Assembly: GCF_002813245.1 (NCBI RefSeq)
Contig: NZ_PHUF01000007.1
Span: 62,001-126,000, forward strand
Source of the DNA: Novosphingobium kunmingense
GTDB lineage: Bacteria > Pseudomonadota > Alphaproteobacteria > Sphingomonadales > Sphingomonadaceae
Direction: 5' to 3'
DNA length: 64,000 bases
The notes below the pieces were generated by a model that did not search any database, was not told the DNA's origin, and saw only the letters and a list, made by a program, of their open reading frames with translations. Position numbers and translations under genes: made by a program. Of the stretch, positions 9,512 through 18,815 are shown one piece after another (within the stretch, counting starts at the first letter, position 1; each line of letters starts with the position of its first letter).

Positions 9512-9709
9512 TCAATCGGCCGGCGCTTCGCCTGCCCCCGTCTCCTCGGCCATCGCCGCGTCGGACTGCGCGGCATCCAGTTCGGCATCGATGGCGGCGG
9601 CCTTGCTCGCTAGATCGGCCTCGTTGGCCTTGAAAGCCTCGTCGAACGTGGGCTCGCGCTGGCAGCCGCTGAGGGCGATGAGCGCGCCAAGGATGGCGTA
9701 GCGCAGCAT
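9512..9709 (-). CDS. Small lipoprotein coupled to TamB
   Basis: 65 residues: a signal peptide with lipobox LSGC (Cys16) followed by a highly acidic, Ala-rich helical tail. The ATG shares one base with the tamB stop (TGATG), making it the third gene of the tamA-tamB operon. I do not recognise a family. The position suggests an accessory or envelope lipoprotein related to TamAB or simply co-expressed with it. The coding call rests on the lipobox, the overlap and the absence of an alternative frame. Confidence 0.75.
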   Translation of the reverse strand: MLRYAILGALIALSGCQREPTFDEAFKANEADLASKAAAIDAELDAAQSDAAMAEETGAGEAPAD

Positions 9710-12700
9710 CAGTAGCGCTTCCGATAGCGCAGGTTGAAGTTGTTGGCGCCCGATCCGCCGGCCTGGCTGAGGATCGACAACGTGCGGCTGAGGCTGATGT
9801 CGAGCTGGGTCGCGGTAAACCCGCGCGCGTCGGTGATCAGTTCCACGTAGATGTTGTTGGTGATGTAGCGCCCGGCCGCGACGGCCGTACCGCGCCCGGT
9901 CGCTTCGTCAGGGGCCAGGATGCGCAGCCGCGCAACGCCGGTCGCGGCCCGCAGCTTGCCCAGCGGGTTGAGCCCGCCGCCCGTCGCGCTGAGCGAATTG
10001 AGCGAAGCGGCGAGCTGCACCGCCTGTAGCGGCGACAATTGGCCGACCGAATTGCCGAACAGGATGCGCGAGAGTACTTCGTCTGAGGGCAGGCTGGGGT
10101 TCGCGGTAAAGGCAATCTGCGGGTTCAGCGCGCGGCCGCTGGCCGTCACCGTCACTGCGACGTCGTCTATGTCCTCGGTCGCGCTCAGCTGGATCTGCGG
10201 GTCGGCGTTCGCCCCGCCGGTGAACAGAACGCGCCCTTCCTGCAATTCGAAGCGTCGACCGGCAAAGCCCAGCGAACCGCGCACCAGGTCGACCGCGCCG
10301 CTCAGCCGTGGATCGCGGCTGGTGCCGCCAACGCGCAGGTCCGCGCTCCATTCGCTGTCGAGGCCCATGCCGCCGACATAGAGCCGGTTGGGCGCGGTCA
10401 GCGCGATGTCGAGGCGCAGCGCATCGATCAAGCCGCCGCTGGGCACCGCCGGTTCGTTTCCGGTGATGCGCGGGCGACCTCGCGGCGGCTTGAATCGCAC
10501 GCCGGTCAATTCGGGCAGTTCGGCGCTGCCCTGGCGGACCAGTTCGTAGCGCGCTTCAGGCAAGCGCAGGGCGCCGGACAGTACGGCGTCGGCCCCCGCC
10601 GCCTTGCTCAGCCGCAATTGCCCGGTCGCCGAGGCGGACAGCGCATCGCTGCGCGCCAGCCGCGCGTCGTCGAGCGCGAAGGTCATGTCCATGGGATAGC
10701 CCGCGGCGCTCGACAGGCTGATGAAGCCCTGTCCGTCGATCTTGCCGGCACCGGCGGTCGCGGCCAGCCGCTCGACCTGGAGGCGATCCCCGGCGAAACG
10801 GCCCGAAAGCGTCATGCCGGTCAGCCGGGTGCCATAGGTCTGGTTGTCATAGGCGAGGCCTTCGCCGCGCACGATACCGCGCAGTTGCGGGTTCTGCAGC
10901 CGGCCTGAAAAGTCGGCGCCGACCGCGATCGGACCGGACAGGGTCTGTGTCGTCTGACCGACGAACGACCACAGCGTCTCGGCCGGGCCGTTGTAGCGGA
11001 TCCCGCCACCCAGCGGCGCGGCGCTGATCCGTTGCACCCACGATCCCGCACCCGGCCCCAATGGCTGGAGCGTGGCGACGAGCCGCCCGATTACCGCACC
11101 GCGACGGCGGATCACAGCGCGCGCATCGCCTCCGGTTGCAAAGAGCCGGCCGACCAGGTTCACGTCGACCGGCTGGCTGAGAGTGGCCGCCGTGGTGCGG
11201 GTGAAATCGTTGATCGAGAGACTGGCCTTGGCGGTCGGGAAGGCATTTGCGCTGGCCTGCGCGAAATCGAGACTGCCGGTCGCCCGCCCGCCGATGCCGT
11301 AGCCCGGGAGGAACGTGTTGACGATCGCCATGTCCATCCGGTCGAGCCGGCTCTGCACCGTCAAGCCCTCTCCATATTTGCCCGCCAGCCGCACGTTGCC
11401 CTGGCCGAAATCGAAGCGCGTGGGCAGCAGTTCGTAACCGTCCTGGCCCGGTACGATCCGCGCCGGACTGGCGGTCCTGAAGGCAATCCCGCGTACCCGT
11501 CCATCGAGCGCGGCGCGCCACAAGGTCGGCGTAAGCTGCGCGTTGCCGGCCACGCGGAAGGGCACGCCCGAAATGCCTTCGACAAGGAACTGCGCCGCAC
11601 CGCGCCCGTCGCGGTAGTCGACCCTGGCGCGCCCGGCGGTCAGGTTGAAATTCCGCAGCCTGGTCTGCGCCAGTTGCACGTCGGCGACGATCCAGGGCCG
11701 CTCGTACAGCACGACGCGCGCATCGACGATGGCGCTGCCGATGGCGAGCCTTGCCGGGCCTGGCAGGATGGTGTCGCTGGCGCGAAGGTTGACCAGCGCT
11801 TCCTGATATCGCCCGGCGCCATTGAGCCGCACGACGCCGGCAAGGCCCTGCCCCTCGGCATCGAGGCGCCCTGTGAACGGCCCGGCGGCAGACCGCTGCA
11901 ACCGCCCCCTGAAGCCGATCCCGGCAAGGTCGCCGCGATTGACCTGCAAGGTCATTCCCCGTCCCTGTACAAGCGTGACATCGGCGCTGAGCGGCCCGTA
12001 GTCGGTGTCGCCCTTCGCATCGAAGCGGTAGGAGCCCTGCGAACCGATGATCGTCGCACGCAGGTTGGCAAGGCCGATGCCGAAGCCCGGGTTCTTCGCC
12101 ACCAGCACCGCGCGCGGCGCTTCCAGCGTTCCGTTCAATTCGACCGCCAGGGCGCCGTACCTGGTCGAGCGGGCATTGGCGGTGATCGCGATCGCCCCGC
12201 CCGGCACATAGCTGCCGCGCCCGTCGGTCACGGTCAGCAGCGGCGCGGCAAGGCGCAGGTTCGAAAAGCGGATCACCCCGTCCGTGAAATAGGCGATCAC
12301 GCTCGACGCGGTGGCATTGCCGCCGAGGAAATCGCGCACCCCCGCATTGTCGAGCCGGAGCGAGCGGCCGCGGATCGTGCCGGTCAGGGCAAAACCGCTT
12401 CCCGATTGCCTGAGATCGGCCGTGGTGGTGAAGGCAAAGGTGCCGACGCCGTCGATGCGATAATTGTCCACCCGGCCTTCGAGCGCGCCGGTGTAGGAAC
12501 CCCTGGCCGTATCGGCGAGAAGCACCGCCTTGGCATCGATCCGGTCGGACCGGATGCGCAGGTTGTCCGACAGGATGCGCGCCCCCGATACCGCAAGATC
12601 GCCGTCGAGCCGCACATTGACCAGCGACCCGCCGGCCACCGTGTCGAGCCCGCCGATCCGCGCGACGCTGGCCTCGACCGGAATGACCAGGCGGTCGGGA

Positions 12701-13923
12701 TCGACCCGCACCGCGCCGCGCGCGCGCAGGCCTTCAAGCACGGTGTCGTCCAGTGCCAGCATGGCGGCGGTCAGCACGTAGTCGACCCGGGGCGCGGCAA
12801 AGGCGCCATCGAGCGTCAGGTCGGCCCGCAGCGTCCGGCCCGAAACGTTGGCCGCGATCGCACCGGGTCGGGTCAGGACCACGGCCAGCTTCAGATCGTC
12901 GAAGCGGTTGGCGGCCAGATCGACCGTGCCGTCGGGCATCACCGCCAGCGCATCCGAACGCAGCGCCCCGCTAAGCCTCGCGCGGCGGCCCGAAAGCACG
13001 GCGGTCATGTCGAGCAGGGTCGTCGCATCGAACAGCTGCGCGGGAACCCCGCGCAGCACGCGGCCCAGTTCGGCCGGTCCCCTGAGGCCGATCGTGCCAT
13101 TGCGCGCGGTGACCGCAAGCGCGGCTAGTCGCTGACCGGCAAGGCGGGCATCGATCCGCCCGTTCCAGGCCGCCCAGTCCCCTTTGCCCACGACCGACAG
13201 GCGCAGGGCGTCGGGCAGGCCGGCCAGTGCCGTGATCACGCCGCTCTTGGGTGCATCGACCTGAAGGTCAAGCGCCAGCCGGTTCTTGTCCGGCACGGCG
13301 TCGAGAACAAGGTCGAGCCGGTCGCCGCCCTGCCCGCCCGGCGCAGCGATCGTATCCACCCGCGCGGTCACTTGCGCGCGGCGGTCGGCAATGTGAGCCT
13401 TGCCGTCGACGCGTAGCACGCGCCGCTCGCCGCTCACCGCGGGCTCGGAAACCAGCCGGTCGATGGTCAGCCTTCCGACGTCGATGTCGAGATCGGGGAG
13501 CAGCGGCCCCTGATCCATGCTGGGCTTGAAAGCGGGCACGCGCTCCAGCGTCACCAGCGGAGCGGCGGCGCTGCGAAGGTCGATGTGGTTCCGGAAATAG
13601 GCCAGCGGCCGCCAGTCGACCCGCACTTCCGGGGCAACGAGGAAGCGCCCCTGGGTGTCGAACGCCTCCACCCCGACCAGCCTGGCCTTGCCATAGAGCG
13701 AGCCCTCGATCCGCGCGACCTTGATGCGCAGCCCGTTGGCGAAGGTCGTGTCGGACAACTGCCGGCCGAGGAAATCGCGACCCGGACCGCTGTTGAAGCC
13801 GATCACAAGGGCGACAAGCAGCGCCACCAGGCCCAGCAGCGTCAGCGCCGTCCACTTCGCCACGCGCGGCCACAAGCGCCGGCGCACGGGCAGCACGGCG
13901 GCCTCGGGCTCCTCGCCGGCCAT
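9709..13923 (-). CDS. tamB: TamB-like translocation and assembly module protein
   Basis: 1404 residues. An N-terminal membrane anchor (about 20-45) is followed by more than 1200 residues of repetitive beta-strand sequence (recurring SGAL, RLSGAV and LRGIV-type strand-turn units), ending with the conserved TamB/DUF490 domain (from about 1000) and a terminal aromatic residue. TamB spans the periplasm as a hydrophobic beta-groove and works with the BamA-like TamA in outer-membrane protein insertion and, as shown for TamB/YhdP relatives, phospholipid transport. It starts on the last base of the tamA stop (TGATG). Length is normal for the family (about 1250-1500). Confidence 0.93.
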   Translation of the reverse strand: MAGEEPEAAVLPVRRRLWPRVAKWTALTLLGLVALLVALVIGFNSGPGRDFLGRQLSDTTFANGLRIKVARIEGSLYGKARLVGVEAFDTQGRFLVAPEVRVDWRPLAYFRNHIDLRSAAAPLVTLERVPAFKPSMDQGPLLPDLDIDVGRLTIDRLVSEPAVSGERRVLRVDGKAHIADRRAQVTARVDTIAAPGGQGGDRLDLVLDAVPDKNRLALDLQVDAPKSGVITALAGLPDALRLSVVGKGDWAAWNGRIDARLAGQRLAALAVTARNGTIGLRGPAELGRVLRGVPAQLFDATTLLDMTAVLSGRRARLSGALRSDALAVMPDGTVDLAANRFDDLKLAVVLTRPGAIAANVSGRTLRADLTLDGAFAAPRVDYVLTAAMLALDDTVLEGLRARGAVRVDPDRLVIPVEASVARIGGLDTVAGGSLVNVRLDGDLAVSGARILSDNLRIRSDRIDAKAVLLADTARGSYTGALEGRVDNYRIDGVGTFAFTTTADLRQSGSGFALTGTIRGRSLRLDNAGVRDFLGGNATASSVIAYFTDGVIRFSNLRLAAPLLTVTDGRGSYVPGGAIAITANARSTRYGALAVELNGTLEAPRAVLVAKNPGFGIGLANLRATIIGSQGSYRFDAKGDTDYGPLSADVTLVQGRGMTLQVNRGDLAGIGFRGRLQRSAAGPFTGRLDAEGQGLAGVVRLNGAGRYQEALVNLRASDTILPGPARLAIGSAIVDARVVLYERPWIVADVQLAQTRLRNFNLTAGRARVDYRDGRGAAQFLVEGISGVPFRVAGNAQLTPTLWRAALDGRVRGIAFRTASPARIVPGQDGYELLPTRFDFGQGNVRLAGKYGEGLTVQSRLDRMDMAIVNTFLPGYGIGGRATGSLDFAQASANAFPTAKASLSINDFTRTTAATLSQPVDVNLVGRLFATGGDARAVIRRRGAVIGRLVATLQPLGPGAGSWVQRISAAPLGGGIRYNGPAETLWSFVGQTTQTLSGPIAVGADFSGRLQNPQLRGIVRGEGLAYDNQTYGTRLTGMTLSGRFAGDRLQVERLAATAGAGKIDGQGFISLSSAAGYPMDMTFALDDARLARSDALSASATGQLRLSKAAGADAVLSGALRLPEARYELVRQGSAELPELTGVRFKPPRGRPRITGNEPAVPSGGLIDALRLDIALTAPNRLYVGGMGLDSEWSADLRVGGTSRDPRLSGAVDLVRGSLGFAGRRFELQEGRVLFTGGANADPQIQLSATEDIDDVAVTVTASGRALNPQIAFTANPSLPSDEVLSRILFGNSVGQLSPLQAVQLAASLNSLSATGGGLNPLGKLRAATGVARLRILAPDEATGRGTAVAAGRYITNNIYVELITDARGFTATQLDISLSRTLSILSQAGGSGANNFNLRYRKRY

Positions 13924-16166
13924 CAGAACGCCTGCCCGATCGAAACATAGATGTTGAAGCGGCTCTCGCCCGGGCGGCGCCCAAGGGGGGTCGCGACGTC
14001 GAGCCGCATCGGTCCGAAGTTGGTATAGATCCGTGCGCCCAGCCCAACCCCGACGCGGAGGTCCGAAAGGCGCGGCACGTCGCTGCCATAGGACTGGCCA
14101 ACATCGGCAAAGGCCACGACGCCGTACTCGCCGAACCGGTAGCGCGCCTCGAACGAGGCTTCGTTCAAGCTGCGCCCACCGGTCGGATCGCCGGCGGGAT
14201 CGAGCGGTCCGAGTTTCTGATAGGCAAAGCCGCGGACCGACCCGCCGCCACCGGCATAGAGCCGGCGCGAAGGAGCCAGATCGTCAAGCGGCACGCCCTG
14301 GATCGTCCCCGCCCGCGCGCGCGCCGCCAGGACCAGACTCCTGCCCACCGGATAGTAGGCCGATCCGTCGATCCGGGCGCGGACATAGGGGGCAAAGCCC
14401 CGCCGCAGCGATCCTTCCGGCTCGATCAGCGCGGTAATGCGAAACCCGCTGGCCGGATCGAGCAGGTCTTCGGTCGTGTCGAAGCCGATCTGTCCGGTCA
14501 GACCGCCGATCGCATAGGTTCGCCGCTCGCGCGCAAGCGTAGCGAAGTTGAACACGCTTTCGTTGGTGCCGATGAACTGCGCGCCATAGGCATAGGTCAG
14601 CCGCTTCTGCCAGATCGGCGTCGAATCGTAGCTGACCCGTCCGGCGAGACGCCCGGTGTAGGCGGAGAACGCATCGTAAGTGGAATGGAACGCTTCGGCG
14701 GCCAGTTCGAAGGTGCGATCGCGCTTGCCCGCGTTGGAGCGGCGGAACACCACGCTGGCGCCTTGTTCCTGGGTGCCGGCAACCCCGCTGACGATCAGCG
14801 CGCCCTCGGGGGGAAATAGGTTGCGATGGGTCCAGCTCGCCTCGGCACGGAAACCCTCGCCCGTGCCATAGCCGCCGGTTGCCGCAAGAATGCGCGGCGG
14901 ACCTGCATCCTGCTGGACCGCCAGGATCACCTTTTCCGTTCCGTCGGGCCCTGCTTCTCCGCTGCGCCGAGGTTCCACGCCGACCGCCTTGAACAGGCCG
15001 GTCGCGATCAGCGCCTGGCGCAGATCGTCGACCTTGCGACTGTCGTAAGGCTCGCCTTCCTTGAAACGGGTAAGCTTGCCGACGTGGTCTGCGCCGAAGG
15101 CTTCGTGACCGTCGCTGACGATCGGGCCAAACGTGCCGCGCGGCCCGGTCTTGACGGGCAGGGTATAGTCCGCCGCGCCGCTGTCCTGATCGAGCAGCAC
15201 GTCGCGCTGGCCGATTTCGGCAAAGGGGTAGCCGTTCTCGGGCAACGCCAGCGCAACCTTGGCCTCGGCCCCCAGGACGTCGGCGGCGATCACCGGATCA
15301 CCCAGCGTCAGCGCCAGGTTGTCGCGGATCAGATCTTGCGGCACCGTCTCATCAGCGGCGATGGCAATCGCCGCAAAGGTGAAGCGCTTGCCCGGCGTCA
15401 CGTCGATCACGGCGGTAAGCGGCGCGGCGCCTTCGGCCGTGCCACGGTCGATCCGGGTGACGACCCGCGCATCGAACCAGCCTTCGGCAGCGAGAAGCTT
15501 CTTGATGAGGACGGTGTCCTCATTCACCCGGCTGGTCAACTGCGCGACGTTGGCCACCTTGCCCTTGCCCTGGCGCAGCGCAGACCTGTCCTCGTACTGG
15601 TCGAGCAGATCGGCAGGCGTAGCCTCGTCCGCCGGGGCCAGCCCGTTCAGCGAAATGGCATAGGCAACTTCGGTCGGTGCCTCGTCCTGCGCGTCCTCGG
15701 CAAAGGTTACCGGCATCACCTCGAAGCTTTCGAGAGGCGGCAACGGGGCGGCGATCTGCGCGTCGGTCGCCGGCATCGTGGTCAAGGCAGGCGGAACGCT
15801 GGAAACGCCGGCTGCCGAGGGAGCGACTGGCGCGGGTGCGGCACTGGCCACCTTGTCAGCGGCGAGACGCTGTTCGAACGCTTCGACCGTTTCGAGCGGA
15901 GCGGCCAGTTCGGGGTCATCTTCCGGCGCGATCGGCGGAATGGCGGCGTCGAACTCCTTGTCGGGAACGATCGGCTCGACCGCTGGCAGCACGGCATCGG
16001 CCGGAGGAGAAGGGACGGTCGGCGCCGACGTGGCCGATATCGCTGGCTGGCCTGTCCCCGCCTGCGAAGCGACGGCGACGGAAGGGACCAGGGACGCGCT
16101 GGCCAGTGACAGGACATGCAGCGCGATGCGCCCCCAGCCCTGCCCTGTCGCGCTTGCAGACTTCAC
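13923..16166 (-). CDS. tamA: TamA-like Omp85 family outer membrane protein
   Basis: 747 residues, starting at a GTG (16166) with a GGGG stretch upstream. After the signal peptide (about 1-34) comes an unusually long Ala/Pro-rich, low-complexity extension to about residue 190. POTRA domains (about 190-400, including VNEDTVLIKKLLAAEGWFDA) and a C-terminal 16-stranded Omp85 barrel with RRLYAGGGGSVRGF follow; this is the lid-loop VRGF/Y-type motif of the family. The last residue is phenylalanine. TamA of enterobacteria is about 577 residues, so the extra length is the extension. It is paired with tamB by a TGATG overlap. Confidence 0.92.
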   Translation of the reverse strand: MKSASATGQGWGRIALHVLSLASASLVPSVAVASQAGTGQPAISATSAPTVPSPPADAVLPAVEPIVPDKEFDAAIPPIAPEDDPELAAPLETVEAFEQRLAADKVASAAPAPVAPSAAGVSSVPPALTTMPATDAQIAAPLPPLESFEVMPVTFAEDAQDEAPTEVAYAISLNGLAPADEATPADLLDQYEDRSALRQGKGKVANVAQLTSRVNEDTVLIKKLLAAEGWFDARVVTRIDRGTAEGAAPLTAVIDVTPGKRFTFAAIAIAADETVPQDLIRDNLALTLGDPVIAADVLGAEAKVALALPENGYPFAEIGQRDVLLDQDSGAADYTLPVKTGPRGTFGPIVSDGHEAFGADHVGKLTRFKEGEPYDSRKVDDLRQALIATGLFKAVGVEPRRSGEAGPDGTEKVILAVQQDAGPPRILAATGGYGTGEGFRAEASWTHRNLFPPEGALIVSGVAGTQEQGASVVFRRSNAGKRDRTFELAAEAFHSTYDAFSAYTGRLAGRVSYDSTPIWQKRLTYAYGAQFIGTNESVFNFATLARERRTYAIGGLTGQIGFDTTEDLLDPASGFRITALIEPEGSLRRGFAPYVRARIDGSAYYPVGRSLVLAARARAGTIQGVPLDDLAPSRRLYAGGGGSVRGFAYQKLGPLDPAGDPTGGRSLNEASFEARYRFGEYGVVAFADVGQSYGSDVPRLSDLRVGVGLGARIYTNFGPMRLDVATPLGRRPGESRFNIYVSIGQAF

Positions 16167-16326
16167 GGCCGACCCCTGCGCTTATCGCTGGCAGGTCGTC
16201 GCTATGGCGACCTCAAGCCCTTGCAGAATAGCCATAAGCAAGGTCGCATCGCTTGCCAAGAGCGGTGCGGCGAGGTGCGGACGCTCGAACGGCGCCGTTC
16301 GATCAGGGATCGATCCGCCAACGAGA

Positions 16327-16358
16327 CGAGAGCGCGAAGGATCTCCCTCGCGCTCTCG
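16327..16358 (-). terminator. Hairpin after the minus-strand TonB receptor
   Basis: CGAGAGCGCGA (16327-16337) pairs perfectly with TCGCGCTCTCG (16348-16358), an 11-bp stem with a 10-base loop, just downstream of the receptor stop at 16365. It lacks a clear U-run. Confidence 0.5.
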
Positions 16359-16364
16359 CGATCG

Positions 16365-18710
16365 TCAGAACGAGCCGCGCAGCGTCACCCCGTAAGTGCG
16401 CGGGGCGCCCAGATAGGCGTTGATGTCACCGGTCTGCAGCGGGGTGTTGAAGTGCGACGTGACGTAGGTGGTGTTGAACAGGTTCTTCACGAAGCCTTCG
16501 ATGCGCCAATCGGCGTCGAGCGACTTTATCCCGATGTTCGCATCGACCAGCGCCAGCGGGCGCTCCTGGTGATCGGTCACCGGGTTGGTGTAGACCCGGC
16601 CGGTATACTGCATCGCGACGCGCGCCGTTACCGCCAGCTTGTCGGTGATCGGCGTCTCGCCGGTCAGCGCGACGTTGCCGGCCAGTTCCGGTGCGGTCGA
16701 GAAGCGGCGCCCGGCAAGGTTGCCGATGATCGCATCGTCGCCATAGTTCGCGGTCGGCAACCAGGTCAGTCCACCGTTCAAGGTGACGCCATCCGCCAGC
16801 TTGAAGGTCTGTTCGAGCTCCACGCCATAGACCTCGGCGCTCGGCGCATTGACGATGGCAAAGCGCAGGCCGAGGAACTGGGCGACCTGCAGGTCCTTGA
16901 TGCTGTTGTAGAACACCGCGACGTTGGTGCGGGCACGACGGTCGAGCCAGTCGAGCTTGAGCCCCGCCTCGATGCTGTTGATCGTCTCGGGCTTGTAGAT
17001 CGCGGTCGCATCGGCGCCGACATTGCCGAGAACGCCGAACGCGTTGACGTCAAGGTTGACGCCGCCCGCCTTGAAGCCGCGGTTGAAGGTGGCATAGATC
17101 ATCGCACCGTCGGCCGGGCGGAACTGGACGCCTGCGGTCCCGCTCAGCGCCTCGTTGGTCGTGACCTGGCTGTAGGGCGCACCGGGCATCACGCCCAGCA
17201 GCGCCAGCGGATCGGCGGGGTTCATCGCGTGGAACACGGCCGTCCCGGTCTTGCGTTCGTTGGTGTAACGCGCGCCAAGGATGACGTTGAAGGAATCGCC
17301 AAGCGCGAAGTCCCAGTGGGTGAAGGCGGCAAGCGAGCGGGCTGTCCCGTTGAAGCGTTCCGATCCGAAGAAGCCGTTCCCGTCGAAGCCGCTGGCGTCA
17401 GGATCGCCCAGCACGTCGCGCAGCAGGACCGCCGGGGTCGTGCCGCTGGCGGGGACGACCACCGTATCGAACACCAGGTCCCAATAGGACTGCGCCTGCG
17501 ACCCATGCCACAAGTCGCGGTCCATGCTCAGCTTTTCGTCCGAATAGAATCCGCCGAGCACATACTTGGCGCTGAGCCCGCCTTCGAATTCGCCCGAATA
17601 GGTCAATTCCTGCGAGAAGAACTTGGAATTGAACGTTTCCAGGTTGTTCATGATAGTCGCGCCAGAGAAGTCGGCGTCCTGTTCGTTCGACACATTGTAG
17701 CGACGCAGCGCGGTGACCGAGCGCAGCGTTCCGTTGCCGATGTCGAGATCGGCGTGGAGCGTGCCGCCATAGTCCTTGATCAGGTTGGCGGTGTACGGAT
17801 TGACCACCGCTTCGCGACGCGAAATGTCGCGCGACGGCGGGGTCAGGCCGTTCTGCAGCGACAGGAAGTCGATGTAGCCCTGCGTCGGCGCTTCGTTGGC
17901 GTTGTAATCGACCGTGCCATAGCAGCAGTCGCCGGTCGACTTGGCATAGTCGGCGATGAGGCGCAGCGAGAAGGTGTCGGTCGGCTCGAGCAGCAACTGT
18001 CCCTTCACCCCCCAGTCATCGTTGGCATTGGTCCAGCCGCTGTTGGGGTTCCGGATGTTGCCCTTGGTACCCGAACCGACGGCCGCGATGCGCAGCGCAG
18101 CCTTGTCCGACAGCGGCGTGTTGAAGGCGCCGCGCACCAGGTAGGTGCCATAGTTGCCGTAGGACGCCTCGAAGTTGACGCGGGTTTCGTCGATGTCGGG
18201 CTTGACGCTGGTGACCAGCACCGCGCCGGCGGCGGTGTTCTTGCCAAACAGCGTACCCTGCGGCCCGCGCAGGATCTGCAGGCTGTCGACATCGAGAAAG
18301 TTCGACAGCGCCTGGCCCGAACGCGTCCGGTAGACGCCGTCGATGAACACTCCGACCGCGCCCTCGAAAGTGCGCGCGTTGCCCGTAGTCCCGATCCCGC
18401 GAATCTGGATGTTCGACGTGCTCGACGCCATGTTTGTGGCGCGGAACGAGATGCTCGGCGACAGCGCGTTGAGGTTGGTGACATTGTTGACGCCCGCTGC
18501 AGCCAGGCTCTCGGCGTTGGCGACGGTGATCGCCACCGGCACGTCCTGCATGTTCTCTTCGCGGCGCTGCGCGGTGACGACGATGTCCTCGATCCCGCCG
18601 GACTGGTCGGCCTGCTCGTCCTGCGTTTGCGCCGCCACCGGAACGGCGGTCAGGGCGCCGAACGACATGGCCAGCATGGACGTCGCATATCGCATTGTTT
18701 CGAAACGCAT
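16365..18710 (-). CDS. TonB-dependent receptor
   Basis: 781 residues: signal peptide to about residue 27 (VPVAAQ), a TonB box/plug start EDIVVTAQRREENMQDVPVAI in the usual position, plug motifs IQIRGIG and LQILRGPQGTLFGKNTAAGAV, then a barrel ending in YGVTLRGSF. The RBS is GGGAGAAG before the ATG. It is divergent from a TetR regulator, with an operator-like palindrome between them, and across from an SDR/cupin/alcohol dehydrogenase set, so it probably imports the substrate of those enzymes. Receptors of this class in sphingomonads often serve aromatic, terpenoid or steroid-like compounds, but nothing here fixes the ligand. Confidence 0.93.
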   Translation of the reverse strand: MRFETMRYATSMLAMSFGALTAVPVAAQTQDEQADQSGGIEDIVVTAQRREENMQDVPVAITVANAESLAAAGVNNVTNLNALSPSISFRATNMASSTSNIQIRGIGTTGNARTFEGAVGVFIDGVYRTRSGQALSNFLDVDSLQILRGPQGTLFGKNTAAGAVLVTSVKPDIDETRVNFEASYGNYGTYLVRGAFNTPLSDKAALRIAAVGSGTKGNIRNPNSGWTNANDDWGVKGQLLLEPTDTFSLRLIADYAKSTGDCCYGTVDYNANEAPTQGYIDFLSLQNGLTPPSRDISRREAVVNPYTANLIKDYGGTLHADLDIGNGTLRSVTALRRYNVSNEQDADFSGATIMNNLETFNSKFFSQELTYSGEFEGGLSAKYVLGGFYSDEKLSMDRDLWHGSQAQSYWDLVFDTVVVPASGTTPAVLLRDVLGDPDASGFDGNGFFGSERFNGTARSLAAFTHWDFALGDSFNVILGARYTNERKTGTAVFHAMNPADPLALLGVMPGAPYSQVTTNEALSGTAGVQFRPADGAMIYATFNRGFKAGGVNLDVNAFGVLGNVGADATAIYKPETINSIEAGLKLDWLDRRARTNVAVFYNSIKDLQVAQFLGLRFAIVNAPSAEVYGVELEQTFKLADGVTLNGGLTWLPTANYGDDAIIGNLAGRRFSTAPELAGNVALTGETPITDKLAVTARVAMQYTGRVYTNPVTDHQERPLALVDANIGIKSLDADWRIEGFVKNLFNTTYVTSHFNTPLQTGDINAYLGAPRTYGVTLRGSF

Positions 18711-18732
18711 TTTCTTCTCCCACGGTTATTTT

Positions 18733-18760
18733 TAGTCAATTATGACTAGTTATTCTTGCC
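18733..18760. promoter_or_regulatory. TetR operator candidate A (receptor/TetR intergenic region)
   Basis: TAGTCAATTATGACTA (18733-18748) is a perfect inverted repeat (TAGTCA/TGACTA, 4-base spacer). It is followed by GTTATTCTTGCC, which is nearly repeated after site B at 19500. In all 22 of 28 positions agree between the two sites. It lies between the divergent TonB receptor and the TetR gene. Confidence 0.65.
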
Positions 18761-18815
18761 TATCATGTCAACAGGGGCGGCGATGGCGCAAGCAAACAGA
18801 CCGGGAGGTGCAACG

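Noticed and set aside
11032-13128. 698-residue plus-strand frame inside tamB
   Set aside because: Antisense to a well-supported tamB gene and without recognisable sequence or ribosome-binding site.
16116-18749. 877-residue plus-strand frame
   Set aside because: Antisense to the TonB receptor and to the TamA start; no motif or plausible start.
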